The notes beneath the pieces are model-generated. The model saw only the letters and a program-made list of their open reading frames with translations. It did no database searches and was not told the DNA's origin. Of a stretch of DNA of 64,000 bases, positions 1 through 8,826 are shown one piece after another. The DNA comes from Gammaproteobacteria bacterium. GTDB lineage: Bacteria; Pseudomonadota; Gammaproteobacteria; HK1. Each line of letters begins with the position of its first letter. Position 1 is the first letter of the stretch. The DNA lies in the NCBI GenBank assembly GCA_021773795.1, contig JAJFJT010000003.1, forward strand, positions 233,137 to 297,136. The letters are read 5' to 3'. Made by a program: the position numbers and the translations under genes.

Positions 1-1452
1 ATCATGGAACAGATAGCGCAACAAATGATCGCCAAGAAGCTGCCCCTGGTAGAGGATCTGCGGGACGAATCGGATCATGAAAACCCGGTGCGCCTACTGA
101 TTCTACCGCGCTCCAATCGCGTGGATGTAGACGCCCTGATGTCGCATCTTTTTGCCACCACCAACCTGGAGCGCAGCTATCGGGTCAATTTGAATCTGGT
201 GGGCATGGACGGACGTCCACGGGTGATGGATTTGCGTAGCTTGCTACTGGAGTGGCTTGAATTTCGTCAGCAGATGGTGCGTCGTCGCCTGGCCTTCAGG
301 CTGGATAAAGTCTGTGCGCGCCTGCATCGCCTCGATGGTCTGCTGATTGCCTACCTGAACCTTGATGAGGTCATCCGTATCGTGCGTGAGGAAGATCAAC
401 CCAAGGCGGTGTTGATGGAACGCTTTGCCCTTAGCGAACTACAGGCCGAGGCCATCCTTGATACCCGTCTGCGCCAGCTTGCACGTCTTGAGGAGATGAA
501 GATTGCCACGGAGCAGGCTGAGCTCCGGGGGGAGGAGGCCGAGTTGCGCAAGATACTAGGCTCAAAGCGCCGCTTGCGCCGCCTGGTACGGGATGAAATC
601 GAGGCTGATGTAGAGGCCTTTGGCGATCCGCGACGTTCGGCGCTGGTCGACGTGGAACCGGCACGGGCGCTGGAGCAAAAATCACTAATTTCAGCCGAGC
701 CCATTACTGTAGTGCTATCCGAACGCGGCTGGATTCGTGCCGCCCGTGGGCATGACATTGACCCGGCTGCACTCAATTTCAAGTCCGGAGATGGCTTCAA
801 GGCCGCAGCCGCCGGGCGCAGTACCCAGAATGTGGTGTTCCTTGATTCCAGCGGGCGTGCCTACACCATCGCTGCTCATGGTCTACCCTCGGCGCGGGGC
901 TTGGGTGAGCCCCTATCCGGGCGTATCCAGCCACCGGATGGGGCAACCTTCGAGGGGGTTATGCTGGCAGAGCCGGAGGCCCTGTTCGTGTTGTCCTCTG
1001 ACGCGGGTTACGGTTTTGTAGTGGCGCTGAGCGAGCTCTATGCTAGAAATCGTGCCGGCAAGGTGGTTTTGAGCTTGCCTCCCGGTGCCGAGGTGCTGGC
1101 CCCGGCCCGGGTTAGTGATGCCGAAACTGACCGGGTGGCGATGGTCAGTAATCTTGGGCGATTGCTGATTTGCTCGCTTAATGAGTTCCCGCGCTTAGCC
1201 AAGGGCAAGGGGCTGAAAATCCTGCATATTCCCACGCCCAGACTGAAGGCCCGTGAAGAATACGTGGTGGCCATGAGCGTGTTGCCGGTGGGTGCCAGCC
1301 TGGTGCTTCATGCTGGCAAGCGTCATTTGCAACTAAAAGGCGCTGATCTTGAGGCTTATTGTTCGGCCCGTGGCCTGCGTGGTCGTTTATTACCACGGGG
1401 TTTGCAACGCGTGCAGGCGATGGAAGTCACACAAAAAAAAGCCGAGGCTTAA
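1..1452 (+). CDS. parC: DNA topoisomerase IV subunit A (3' part, cut by window start)
   Basis: ParC is the DNA-cleaving subunit of topoisomerase IV, which with ParE decatenates daughter chromosomes. The reading frame is open from base 1, so the N-terminal part with the catalytic Tyr lies outside the window; about 483 codons remain, against roughly 750 in the whole protein. What is visible is the end of the breakage domain, the coiled tower (motif [22 protein letters not shown] around visible residues 140-160, shown here only as a landmark), and a C-terminal beta-propeller-like region. The basic C-terminal domain is more like ParC than GyrA because no GyrA-box pattern is evident. The stop codon lies inside the palindrome at 1441-1460. 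Assignment to ParC rather than GyrA is from sequence feel and length, so moderately sure. Confidence 0.85.
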   Translation: MMEQIAQQMIAKKLPLVEDLRDESDHENPVRLLILPRSNRVDVDALMSHLFATTNLERSYRVNLNLVGMDGRPRVMDLRSLLLEWLEFRQQMVRRRLAFRLDKVCARLHRLDGLLIAYLNLDEVIRIVREEDQPKAVLMERFALSELQAEAILDTRLRQLARLEEMKIATEQAELRGEEAELRKILGSKRRLRRLVRDEIEADVEAFGDPRRSALVDVEPARALEQKSLISAEPITVVLSERGWIRAARGHDIDPAALNFKSGDGFKAAAAGRSTQNVVFLDSSGRAYTIAAHGLPSARGLGEPLSGRIQPPDGATFEGVMLAEPEALFVLSSDAGYGFVVALSELYARNRAGKVVLSLPPGAEVLAPARVSDAETDRVAMVSNLGRLLICSLNEFPRLAKGKGLKILHIPTPRLKAREEYVVAMSVLPVGASLVLHAGKRHLQLKGADLEAYCSARGLRGRLLPRGLQRVQAMEVTQKKAEA

Positions 1453-1460
1453 GCCTCGGC
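1441..1460 (-). terminator. Perfect 20-bp palindrome with A-tract on its left: intrinsic terminator for the minus strand
   Basis: GCCGAGGCTT is followed directly by AAGCCTCGGC, and eight A residues (1433-1440) precede it. Read on the minus strand this is a GC-rich hairpin followed by eight T residues, the classical terminator shape. There is no T-tract on the plus side, so it is a poor terminator for parC itself. It encodes the last codons (KKAEA) and the stop of parC. The nearest minus-strand gene upstream is epmB at 2883-3932, whose transcript would run antisense through the DUF1015 gene. Confidence 0.7.
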
Positions 1461-1464
1461 CAAC

Positions 1465-1499
1465 GAACGGGCTAAAAAAGGGAGGAGGGGTGCCCGTTC
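1465..1499. repeat. Inverted repeat GAACGGGC / GCCCGTTC
   Basis: Eight-base perfect arms at 1465-1472 and 1492-1499 enclose a purine-rich 19-base loop. It lies just behind the parC stop and may fold in the parC 3' UTR. No T-tract follows, so it is not a standard terminator; its role is unknown. Confidence 0.5.
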
Positions 1500-1641
1500 A
1501 ATTAGTGCAGCGGCCATTCCCCCGAAAACTTTAGTCTTGCCGTAAAATCATATTAATATGATAACTATCAATTACTTGAAATATATTATTCATGTTTATT
1601 CTATATTGTAAAATCGTTATTTAGATGAGATTTACTGCCTT
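1500..1641 (+). promoter_or_regulatory. AT-rich upstream region of the DUF1015 gene with a 14-bp palindrome
   Basis: This segment is far richer in A+T than its surroundings. It contains the perfect palindrome TCATATTAATATGA at 1548-1561, a possible operator, and several TATATT/TATTAT stretches that could serve as -10 elements. No single promoter can be fixed by eye. Confidence 0.35.
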
Positions 1642-2877
1642 ATGCCCCTGATTAAAGCCTTTACTGGATTGCGCCCTGCTGCTGGTTACGTCGAAGCCGT
1701 TGCCGCTCCTCCTTATGATGTCGTTAGTCTGCAAGAGGCCCGGGAGATGGCAGTCGGGCAGCCCTGGAGTTTCCTGCATATCTCTCGCCCGGAAATCGAC
1801 CTTCCCGAGGGTACGGATCCCTATGCGGACGAAGTCTATGCCCGGGGCATAGACAATTTGCAATCCATGCGTGAGGCGGGGGTATTGATGCGGGATGAAG
1901 CGCCGTGCTTCTACCTCTATCGTCTACAAACCGCAGAGCATCAGCAGATCGGATTAGTCGCGGCCACCTCGGTGGCTGCTTACGAGAGTGGACGGGTATG
2001 CAAACACGAACTGACCCAGCCCGGTAAGGAAGATGACCGCACGCGCCAAATTGATAGTCTCAATGCCCAGACCGGACCGGTCTTTCTAACCTGTCCGGAG
2101 AGCCCGGAATTTAGCGCTCTGGCGGCGAAGATTAGTGGGGAAGAGCCCACTTATGACTTTAGCTGTGATGATGGTGTGCGGCATAGCCTGTGGGTGATCA
2201 ACGATGTGGCGGATATTAGCGCTCTGGATGCCTTATTCGAGAACATGGCGCATTTGTACATCGCCGATGGGCACCACCGTTCGGCGGCCGCGGCGCGGGT
2301 GGCGGCCAAGCGGCGAGAGGCCCGTTCAGATGCCAAGGAAGGGCCGGAAGACTATTTTCTCAGTGTTATTTTTCCCGAGAATGAGGTTTGTATACTGGAT
2401 TACAACCGCGTGGTACGGGACCTCAATGGGCTAACTGTCGCGAACTTGCTGTCAAAGTTGGAATCCGATTTTAGCGTGAGCCTGAGTAATGCCCCGGTGC
2501 AGCCTCAAAAGCGGGGTGAGTTTGGTCTCTATGTGGATGGCCAGTGGTACCGTCTGCAACTGTCCCTTGACGCCATTCCTCAAGACCCGGTGGAACGCCT
2601 GGATGTCAGTCTGCTAACAAACCATCTGCTGAGCCCGATACTGGGTATCGAAGACCTGCGCCGCGACCCTCGTATCGGCTTTGTCGGAGGTATTCGCGGT
2701 ACTGACGGGCTGGAAGCCTGTGTGGATTCAGGTGAGATGGCTGCTGCCTTTGCGCTGCATCCAACGGCTATGGCAGAGGTGATGGCGGTGGCCGATGCGG
2801 GGCGCCTGATGCCACCAAAATCCACCTGGTTTGAGCCCAAGTTGGCAGATGGAATCGTTTCCTATGTGATTGATTGA
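1642..2877 (+). CDS. DUF1015 family protein
   Basis: This 411-residue protein belongs to the DUF1015 family, whose members are widespread and often lie near serine-biosynthesis genes. The sequence shows the family landmarks: the N-terminal AAPPYDV segment (about residues 21-27), a central KHE...KEDDR segment (about 117-130), and the diagnostic ADGHHR motif with D209-G210-H211-H212-R213. It has no signal peptide or membrane segment, so it should be cytoplasmic. No serA neighbour is seen here. The start at 1642 has only a weak ribosome binding site, but the protein begins at the expected family N-terminus. It meets the opposing epmB gene end to end with 5 bases between stops. The biochemical role is not assigned here. 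Confidence 0.85.
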   Translation: MPLIKAFTGLRPAAGYVEAVAAPPYDVVSLQEAREMAVGQPWSFLHISRPEIDLPEGTDPYADEVYARGIDNLQSMREAGVLMRDEAPCFYLYRLQTAEHQQIGLVAATSVAAYESGRVCKHELTQPGKEDDRTRQIDSLNAQTGPVFLTCPESPEFSALAAKISGEEPTYDFSCDDGVRHSLWVINDVADISALDALFENMAHLYIADGHHRSAAAARVAAKRREARSDAKEGPEDYFLSVIFPENEVCILDYNRVVRDLNGLTVANLLSKLESDFSVSLSNAPVQPQKRGEFGLYVDGQWYRLQLSLDAIPQDPVERLDVSLLTNHLLSPILGIEDLRRDPRIGFVGGIRGTDGLEACVDSGEMAAAFALHPTAMAEVMAVADAGRLMPPKSTWFEPKLADGIVSYVID

Positions 2878-2882
2878 AGGGA

Positions 2883-3932
2883 CTATATCGGGGTCTTCCC
2901 CTGTTCTCCTGCCTGCTCTTTAACCAGACGCGGTAGTAGATAGCCGGGTAGGCGGGCGCGCAGTGCCTGCATCAGCCCGAGGGCCTCATCCTCGGGCACC
3001 TCGAAGTGACGGGCTCCCTGTACCCGATCCAGCAGGTGGAGGTAATAGGGCAGGGTGTCGGCCTCAAATAGTGCGTATGAAAGTGCTGCCAGGGTTTCGG
3101 GACTATCGTTAATCGCCCTTAATAGCACCGATTGATTGAGTAGTAACACCCCGGCCGCCTTGATGCGGCGTAGCGCCCCCGCAACTTCGCCATCGATCTC
3201 CTGCGGATGATTGGCATGCACCACCATGACCAGCCGCAGGCGCGTGCCGGTCAACCACGACAGCAGCTCCTCGGTGACTCGCGATGGCAATACCACCGGC
3301 AACCGGCTATGAATCCGCAGGGTACGTAGATGCGGGATTTCCGCCAGTTGCAGGGCAAGTTCGGCCAGCCGTGCGTCATCCAGATTAAGCGGGTCGCCAC
3401 CACTGAAAATCACCTCGTGAATGCTGCTATCGGCACGGATAGTGGCGAGCCAGTCATCCCAACGGGTACGACGCACATTGGCGCTGTAGGGAAAATGCTG
3501 ACGGAAACAATAGCGGCAGTGGATGGCGCAGGCCCCGGTTAATAGCAGCAGCACCCGGCCCTGATACTTGTGAATGAGGCCCGGACTAGCCATGGCTGCG
3601 AGATCACCTACCGGATCTGCCGCATAGCCCGATGACAGTACCGTTTCCCCATGCTGCGGCAGCACCTGCAGTAGCAGTGGATCACGGGGATCGCTTTTGC
3701 GTATGCGGGCCACATAGCTCTGCGGCACCAACATCTCAAAGTTGGGCTTGTGTCTGAAAAGATCGTGGTTGTCGATCTCCAAGGCCCGCAATAACAGCTC
3801 GGGCCGGCGGATCGCCTGGGCCAGTTCCTGCTGCCACCGGGGCCTTGAGTGAGTATTCTCCAATGGGGGTCGGGCGAGTTGTGTAGGCGGGGGCATAAAA
3901 ACGGTCTGTGGTATCTGATCCAGGCTGTACAT
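2883..3932 (-). CDS. epmB: EF-P beta-lysylation protein EpmB (lysine 2,3-aminomutase type radical SAM enzyme)
   Basis: EpmB converts L-alpha-lysine to (R)-beta-lysine, which EpmA attaches to EF-P. The 349-residue protein has the radical-SAM cluster motif C135-x3-C139-x2-C142 (CAIHCRYC), a following FRQHFPY segment, the GGDPL motif typical of aminomutases, and a C-terminal GKT lysine region in the place where family members bind PLP. The ATG at 3932 is preferred over a GTG at 3953 because GGGAAGGG lies 11 bases upstream and the extra residues look non-homologous. The gene diverges from efp-epmA, and copy 1 of the 140-bp element lies in the shared promoter region. Together the three genes make a full EF-P maturation module. 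Confidence 0.92.
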   Translation of the reverse strand: MYSLDQIPQTVFMPPPTQLARPPLENTHSRPRWQQELAQAIRRPELLLRALEIDNHDLFRHKPNFEMLVPQSYVARIRKSDPRDPLLLQVLPQHGETVLSSGYAADPVGDLAAMASPGLIHKYQGRVLLLLTGACAIHCRYCFRQHFPYSANVRRTRWDDWLATIRADSSIHEVIFSGGDPLNLDDARLAELALQLAEIPHLRTLRIHSRLPVVLPSRVTEELLSWLTGTRLRLVMVVHANHPQEIDGEVAGALRRIKAAGVLLLNQSVLLRAINDSPETLAALSYALFEADTLPYYLHLLDRVQGARHFEVPEDEALGLMQALRARLPGYLLPRLVKEQAGEQGKTPI

Positions 3933-4001
3933 TCTTTCACAAGCCCTTCCCACCGTCTTCGTGGATGTGGGTGGATCGGTTACAATTTCGCCTTCTAGGG
4001 T

Positions 4002-4141
4002 GGTGCCTCTAGAAATACAAGTTTCCAGGCAAGACTAAGGTATGAGAAAAAAAGTTGAGCGGAGCATATGTTTGATATGTGAGCGCAATTTTTTTGCGAG
4101 AAACGCCGTATTGCGACGAAAATTGTATTTTTAGAGGCGCC
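4002..4141 (+). mobile_element. Element A copy 1: ~140-bp MITE-like element in the epmB/efp promoter region
   Basis: The ends are GGTGCCTCTAGAAATACAA (left) and TTGTATTTTTAGAGGCGCC (right), imperfect inverted repeats of about 19 bases. A second copy lies at 11431-11568 in the same orientation. The interior carries a small hairpin, CATAT (4065-4069), loop GTTTG, ATATG (4075-4079), and the shared segment AGAAACGCCGTATTGCG. There is no coding capacity. It ends 42 bases before the efp start codon, so it must affect or be part of the efp leader. Confidence 0.75.
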
Positions 4142-4183
4142 CTTTAATCAATCCCCGTATTTTTCCAGCACAGGATCCCATCG

Positions 4184-4753
4184 ATGGCTCGTTACAGCAC
4201 CAATGAATTCAAGAGTGGCTTAAAACTGATGATTGACGGCGATCCCTGCGCCATCATCGAAAACGAGTTTGTAAAACCCGGCAAAGGGCAGGCCTTTTGC
4301 CGGGTAAAACTGCGCAACCTCAAGAATGGCCGGGTGATGGAGCGTACCTACAAATCCGGCGAAAGCATGGAGGCGGCCGATGTCGTAGATCTGGACCTCC
4401 AGTATCTGTATGCAGATGGCGAAGAATGCCATTTCATGGATACCAACAGCTATGAGCAGTACGCCGCCTCAGAGGCTGCGGTGGGTGACACCCGCAAATG
4501 GATCAAGGAAGAGGACATGTGCATCGTCACCCTGTGGAATGGGGCGCCACTGGCCGTTGCCGCACCTAACTTCGTGGAACTGGAGGTGACAGACACCGAC
4601 CCTGGCCTGCGCGGTGACACCGCCAGCGGCGCCACCAAACCCGCCACGGTGGAAACTGGCGCGGTGATTCGGGTTCCCTTGTTTGTGGAAATCGGCGAGC
4701 GTCTCAAAATCGATACCCGTACAGGTGAATATGTGTCGCGGGTAAAAGACTGA
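4184..4753 (+). CDS. efp: Elongation factor P
   Basis: EF-P binds between the P and E sites of the ribosome and rescues stalling at polyproline stretches. The 189-residue length is typical of the bacterial factor. The modified lysine is K34 in the loop KPGKGQAF, as in E. coli, matching the presence of epmA and epmB beside it. The three beta-barrel domains are complete, ending in the family's [10 protein letters not shown] tail. The start ATG has a weak AGGAT-type ribosome binding site. epmA follows 35 bases downstream in the same direction, so the pair is probably one transcript. The 140-bp element A lies directly upstream. Confidence 0.97.
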   Translation: MARYSTNEFKSGLKLMIDGDPCAIIENEFVKPGKGQAFCRVKLRNLKNGRVMERTYKSGESMEAADVVDLDLQYLYADGEECHFMDTNSYEQYAASEAAVGDTRKWIKEEDMCIVTLWNGAPLAVAAPNFVELEVTDTDPGLRGDTASGATKPATVETGAVIRVPLFVEIGERLKIDTRTGEYVSRVKD

Positions 4754-4788
4754 TTTAACGATAGATTCCCGGATCAGAGCCACCCCGA

Positions 4789-5751
4789 ATGAGCGAGGGT
4801 TTGAAGCTAGAGTGGCGTCCTGGAGCTCCCGTGGAAACCTTGCAAGCACGGGCACGGATACTTAGCCGTATCCGTGGGTTTTTCTCTGAACGTGGGATGT
4901 TGGAGGTGGAAACACCGCTGCTTTGCGGCACCACTACCTCCGAACTCCATATTGAGAGCTTTAGTATCCAGGACCGCAATTCGGGCGCAGGTGGCTTTCT
5001 GCAAACCTCTCCTGAAAGCTGCATGAAGCGCTTGCTGGCCGCCGGTAGTGGGCCCATCTACCAGATTTGCAAGGCCTTCCGGGTGGGTGAGGTGGGGCGG
5101 CTGCATAATCCCGAATTCAGCATGCTGGAATGGTATCGACCTGACCTGGGTTATCAGGGTCTTATGGATGAGGTGGGTGATCTCCTTTACCTCATTCTTA
5201 AGCTCCGCAGTCAGCGACGTATCAGCTATGGCGAGGCCTTTCGCCGTTATGCGGGCATCGATCCCTTTCGTATTTCCCTTGCCTCACTGTGCCGGATGGC
5301 GCATGAAAACGGGCTTTCTGGTGGAAAAGAAGCCGATCGTGAGCAATGCTTGGGTTTTCTGCTGAGCTTGCAGGTGCAGCCAGCGCTGGGGGCGGGATTG
5401 ACCTTTATCTATGATTTTCCCGCATCCCAGGCTGCCATGGCACGTATGCGCCCGGGCGTCCCGGCGGTGGCCGAGCGCTTTGAGGCCTATGTGGACGGGG
5501 TGGAGTTGGCCAATGGCTATGGCGAATTGACTGATCCATTGGAACAGGAAGCACGCCTGTGTGCGGATTTGGAGCGCCGTGCGGCGATCGGAATAGCGCC
5601 TGTCCCGATGGATAAAAAGCTGCTGGCTGCGTTACGTGCGGGTCTGCCCCCGTGCGCCGGGGTGGCATTGGGGCTTGATCGCCTGATCATGTTGGCGACA
5701 GGTAGCGCTTCCCTGGCCTCGGTCCTCTCCTTTTCTTCTACGCAGGCCTGA
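4789..5751 (+). CDS. epmA: EF-P--(R)-beta-lysine ligase EpmA (PoxA/GenX)
   Basis: EpmA is a paralogue of the class II lysyl-tRNA synthetase catalytic core that ligates beta-lysine to Lys34 of EF-P instead of charging tRNA. The 320-residue protein lacks the N-terminal anticodon-binding domain, as expected. Visible synthetase motifs are the substrate region TSPESCMKRLLAAG (about residues 72-85), motif 2 with FRVGEVGRLHNPEFSMLEWYR (landmark only), and the C-terminal motif 3 region GVALGLDRLIML. It follows efp in the same orientation. Its stop is 2 bases from the stop of the convergent nadB gene, with no room for a separate terminator. Confidence 0.95.
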   Translation: MSEGLKLEWRPGAPVETLQARARILSRIRGFFSERGMLEVETPLLCGTTTSELHIESFSIQDRNSGAGGFLQTSPESCMKRLLAAGSGPIYQICKAFRVGEVGRLHNPEFSMLEWYRPDLGYQGLMDEVGDLLYLILKLRSQRRISYGEAFRRYAGIDPFRISLASLCRMAHENGLSGGKEADREQCLGFLLSLQVQPALGAGLTFIYDFPASQAAMARMRPGVPAVAERFEAYVDGVELANGYGELTDPLEQEARLCADLERRAAIGIAPVPMDKKLLAALRAGLPPCAGVALGLDRLIMLATGSASLASVLSFSSTQA

Positions 5752-5753
5752 GT

Positions 5754-7337
5754 CTATGGTTTGAGGATAGTCGTAATAGGACTACGACTATCGTCGGGCT
5801 CGGGGTAATCCAGAGTGTAGTGCAGACCGCGACTTTCCTGGCGTCGGAGGGCGGAGCAGATGATTAGATCCGCGACCACGGCAAGATTGCGCAGTTCGAT
5901 CAGATCATTACTGACCCGAAAATGGCTGTAATACTCACGGATTTCCAGCAGCAGCAGATCAACTCGCCGCTTGGCCCGTTGCAGGCGCTTGGTGGTGCGT
6001 ACAATGCCTACGTAATCCCACATAAAACGACGTAGTTCATCCCAATTGTGGGAGACCACCACGGCTTCATCGGAGTCCGTTACCAGGCTTTCGTCCCATA
6101 CCGGCAGGGCGGGGGCCAAGGTGCGATCAGCGATGTTGTGGTTGATATGGGTGGCCGCCGAGCGTGCTAATACCAGGCATTCCAACAGTGAATTACTGGC
6201 CATACGGTTGGCCCCGTGAAGCCCGGTGAATGCCACCTCGCCGATGGCATAGAGCCCCGCTACGTCTGTGCAGCCATTGCGATCGGTCATCACGCCGCCG
6301 CAAGTGTAATGGGCTGCAGGGACCACGGGAATGGGCTCTACGCACATGTCGATCCCCAGTTCCCGGCAATGGGCGTACACCGTAGGAAAATGCGAGCGAA
6401 TGAGTTTAGCGGGCTTGTGAGAGAGGTCCAGGTAGACACACTCGATGCCGAGGCGCTTCATTTCATGATCCATGGCACGGGCGACTATGTCTCTCGGCGC
6501 CAATTCACCCCGCGGATCAAAGCGTTCCATGAAGCGCTCGCCATTAGGTAGCAGCAGCCTGCCGCCTTCTCCACGTACCGCCTCCGTAATCAGAAAAGAG
6601 TCGGCGCCCGGCTGATACAGACAGGTGGGATGGAACTGAATGAATTCCATATTGGCCACTCGACAGCCAGCGCGCCAAGCCATGGCAATACCATCGCCAG
6701 TGGCGACATCGGGATTGCTCGTATACAGATAAACCTTGCCGGCACCACCGGTAGCCAACACTGTCGTCCGGGCACGAAAGCTCATCACCTCTTTCTTGTT
6801 GCGCTCAAAAACGTAGGCGCCAATGCAGCCATACTTCTTTTCGTGCACCAGGTCGAGCATGAGATGGGATTCATGCAGGGTGATGTTTGAGTGAGCCTTT
6901 ACCTGGGCCAGCAGGGTGTTCTGAATCTCCAGTCCGGTGGCGTCAGCAGCATGAATAACACGGCGGTGGCTGTGTCCGCCTTCGCGAGTCAGGTGGTAAC
7001 CATGTTCTCCTTTCGCATTATTGTCGCGGGTGAAATCCACCCCCTGCTGGATGAGATCACGGATACATTCCGGGCCTTGAGAGACGATAAATTGGACGAT
7101 TTCCTTATCACAGAGCCCGGCACCGGCCTCCAGGGTATCGGCGACGTGGGAGGCCACGGAATCATTTTCATCCATCACCACCGAGACGCCGCCTTGGGCA
7201 TAGCGGGTATTGCTTTCCAACAGGGTGGCCTTGGCGAGAATCGCAACGTGATACCGCGGTGCGAGGCGCAGGGCCAGACTGAGTCCAGCCGCCCCCGCGC
7301 CGATAATCAGGACGTCACTCTGGTGTTGTTTGGTCAT
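5754..7337 (-). CDS. nadB: L-aspartate oxidase
   Basis: NadB oxidises L-aspartate to iminoaspartate, the first step of de novo NAD synthesis, and works with quinolinate synthase NadA (not in this window). The 527-residue protein starts with an FAD-binding dinucleotide fold, GxGxxG at about residues 13-18, followed by the flavoprotein motif YAQGGVSVV. It also carries the HTREGGHS active-site segment and the [21 protein letters not shown] signature of the fumarate reductase/aspartate oxidase family. The C-terminal helical domain is complete. It is transcribed divergently from rpoE; this head-to-head nadB/rpoE arrangement is common in gammaproteobacteria. Confidence 0.97.
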   Translation of the reverse strand: MTKQHQSDVLIIGAGAAGLSLALRLAPRYHVAILAKATLLESNTRYAQGGVSVVMDENDSVASHVADTLEAGAGLCDKEIVQFIVSQGPECIRDLIQQGVDFTRDNNAKGEHGYHLTREGGHSHRRVIHAADATGLEIQNTLLAQVKAHSNITLHESHLMLDLVHEKKYGCIGAYVFERNKKEVMSFRARTTVLATGGAGKVYLYTSNPDVATGDGIAMAWRAGCRVANMEFIQFHPTCLYQPGADSFLITEAVRGEGGRLLLPNGERFMERFDPRGELAPRDIVARAMDHEMKRLGIECVYLDLSHKPAKLIRSHFPTVYAHCRELGIDMCVEPIPVVPAAHYTCGGVMTDRNGCTDVAGLYAIGEVAFTGLHGANRMASNSLLECLVLARSAATHINHNIADRTLAPALPVWDESLVTDSDEAVVVSHNWDELRRFMWDYVGIVRTTKRLQRAKRRVDLLLLEIREYYSHFRVSNDLIELRNLAVVADLIICSALRRQESRGLHYTLDYPEPDDSRSPITTILKP

Positions 7338-7410
7338 GGAGTCTGCTTAGTGGGTAAAGCGTGAATTGCCGCATGATCGTGTGGGCAAGATGGTTGTGCT
7401 CTGCATATAG

Positions 7411-7426
7411 ATCAGAGCTTCCTTAG
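7411..7426 (-). repeat. Solo end of element D
   Basis: ATCAGAGCTTCCTTAG here matches, in reverse complement, the left end of element D at 41409-41424 with only one or two differences. No partner end is nearby, so it may be a relic of an insertion. Confidence 0.35.
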
Positions 7427-7609
7427 TATGGATAATGCCCCGCGGGCTTCGTTAATGGGGCAATTATATGTGGCTAACCATGGGGCACTGCAAGCCGACC
7501 GCATATCCGGTGCCATATCAAGGAAAAGAATTTTAAGGTGAATACCCTGCTACATTGTCGCCTGCTGCCTGCATTGCACCCCTATGCCATCCTTCTTTTT
7601 GACGGCGGC

Positions 7610-7636
7610 GAACTATCTCTGGAAGCCTGTGTCTAT
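7610..7636 (+). promoter_or_regulatory. Candidate sigma-E type promoter of rpoE
   Basis: GAACTA (7610-7615) and TCTAT (7632-7636) are separated by 16 bases, close to the extracytoplasmic sigma-E consensus GAACTT-N16-TCTGA. Its position about 45 bases before the rpoE start would fit the usual autoregulation of this sigma factor. It is a match by eye, not tested statistically. Confidence 0.45.
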
Positions 7637-7660
7637 GCGTGTAGACGGGGAATAATTAGC

Positions 7661-7680
7661 ACTGGAGAGGATTCTCCAGT
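7661..7680 (+). promoter_or_regulatory. Hairpin sequestering the rpoE ribosome binding site
   Basis: ACTGGAGA, loop GGAT, TCTCCAGT forms a perfect 8-bp stem ending at the base before the ATG at 7681. The Shine-Dalgarno GGAGAGG (7664-7670) is mostly within the 5' arm, so folding would block ribosome entry. The start codon is firmly fixed by homology (MSEREVDQALVERVQ), so the geometry is not an artefact of start choice. The shape fits a short RNA thermometer or a protein-controlled translational switch. Confidence 0.65.
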
Positions 7681-8256
7681 ATGAGCGAACGGGAAGTCGA
7701 CCAGGCCCTGGTAGAGCGTGTGCAAAATGGCGAGAAAGCGGCTTTTGACCTGCTTGTCCTGAAGTATCAGCACCGGGTAAACAAGCTCGTCGGGCGCTTC
7801 GTGCGGGATCATTCCGAGGTGCTGGATGTTTCCCAGGAGGCCTTCATTAAAGCCTATCGGGCACTGCCGAATTTTCGCGGCGACAGCGCCTTCTATACCT
7901 GGCTCTACCGTATTGCCATCAATACCGCGAAAAATTACCTGGCGGCCCGCAAGCGTCGCCCCATCGCCATGGACCTTGGCACCAATGAGGAGCAGGACTA
8001 CAGCAACGAGCCCAGATTGCGAGATGACGATACCCCGGAGCGCCTGTTATTGCGCAACGAGATCCAGCAAACGGTGGCAGAAACCATTGCCAATCTGCCC
8101 GAGGATCTGAAGCTCGCCGTGAGCCTGCGTGAGCTAGAGGGTCTGAGTTATGAACAAATTGCCGATGCCATGGATTGCCCCATTGGAACCGTACGTTCAC
8201 GGATTTTCCGTGCTCGTGAGGCGATTAACCGTGAACTGGAACCCCTGCTCAACTGA
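7681..8256 (+). CDS. rpoE: RNA polymerase sigma-E factor (AlgU/RpoE)
   Basis: This is the extracytoplasmic-function sigma factor that directs the envelope stress response. The 191-residue length and sequence match gammaproteobacterial RpoE/AlgU throughout. Region 2 is at about residues 22-90 with the FIKAYRALPNFRGDSAFYTW core, and region 4 is at about 135-185 with the helix-turn-helix LSYEQIADAMDCPIGTVRSR. It heads the rpoE-rseA-rseB-mucD order; rseA starts 20 bases after its stop. It may be controlled at three levels visible here: a sigma-E-like promoter at 7610, a hairpin covering its ribosome binding site, and the anti-sigma factor RseA encoded next. Confidence 0.97.
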   Translation: MSEREVDQALVERVQNGEKAAFDLLVLKYQHRVNKLVGRFVRDHSEVLDVSQEAFIKAYRALPNFRGDSAFYTWLYRIAINTAKNYLAARKRRPIAMDLGTNEEQDYSNEPRLRDDDTPERLLLRNEIQQTVAETIANLPEDLKLAVSLRELEGLSYEQIADAMDCPIGTVRSRIFRAREAINRELEPLLN

Positions 8257-8276
8257 TACAGTGGAAATTCAAAGCC

Positions 8277-8822
8277 ATGCATGAACGTGAACTAAAGCTA
8301 TCTGCCCTGATGGACGGGGAATTGGATGCGCCAGCTATGGAATCGGCGCTGGATGAACTGCTTGCGGATGAGCAGCTACGCCAGACCTGGGGGCGCTATC
8401 ACCTTGTGCGCGATGCCATGCGTGAGGGCCTGATGGCGACGCAGCAAGATGATCTGAGTGCCCGTGTGCGACAGGCTCTGGAAGACGAAGCCCCGGCTTC
8501 GGCCCCGGTTATCCAGCTTCATTCCAGACGAAACTTAAGCCGCTATAGCAAGCCTGTCATCGGCTTTGCCCTGGCTGCTTCAGTGGCGATGTTCGCCGTG
8601 CTTGGGGTGCTCAAGGTGCAAGATCAGGGCAGTGGGCCGGAGCTACTCGCGCAAAATGTCGGGGCCATACAGACCGCAGCTATCCGCTGGGATGTGGCGC
8701 GTCCGGCGGTGGAGGCGAGGCTCAATAGCTATTTGGTACACCACAGCGAGTACCAGTCCGCTCCGATGCACGGCATGTTGCCCTATGTTCGGGTGGTGGG
8801 TTATAGCACCAGTGGCCAGTAG
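8277..8822 (+). CDS. rseA: Anti-sigma-E factor RseA (MucA)
   Basis: RseA/MucA is an inner-membrane protein whose cytoplasmic N-terminus binds sigma-E. Stress triggers its stepwise proteolysis and frees the sigma factor. The 181-residue protein shows the RseA N-terminal domain (ELKLSALMDGELD, about residues 5-17, and YHLVRDAMREG, 41-51), a single membrane segment at about 93-112, and a periplasmic tail. It starts shortly after rpoE, and its stop overlaps the probable beginning of rseB, which suggests translational coupling. The C-terminal periplasmic part is short and ends MLPYVRVVGYSTSGQ, as is usual for the MucA type. Confidence 0.93.
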   Translation: MHERELKLSALMDGELDAPAMESALDELLADEQLRQTWGRYHLVRDAMREGLMATQQDDLSARVRQALEDEAPASAPVIQLHSRRNLSRYSKPVIGFALAASVAMFAVLGVLKVQDQGSGPELLAQNVGAIQTAAIRWDVARPAVEARLNSYLVHHSEYQSAPMHGMLPYVRVVGYSTSGQ

Positions 8823-8826
8823 CCCT

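Larger units (their letters stand above)
7338..7680. other. Divergent nadB/rpoE intergenic region
   Basis: These 343 bases contain no convincing gene. They hold, in order: a 16-base solo match to the end of element D (7411-7426), an inverted repeat AATGCCCC / GGGGCAATT (7434-7441 / 7457-7465), the candidate sigma-E promoter at 7610-7636, and the ribosome-binding-site hairpin of rpoE at 7661-7680. Confidence 0.6.

Noticed and set aside
8566..8826. A long N-terminal extension of rseB inside rseA
   Set aside because: Its residues are a frame-shifted reading of rseA, and a signal peptide follows it, which must be N-terminal.
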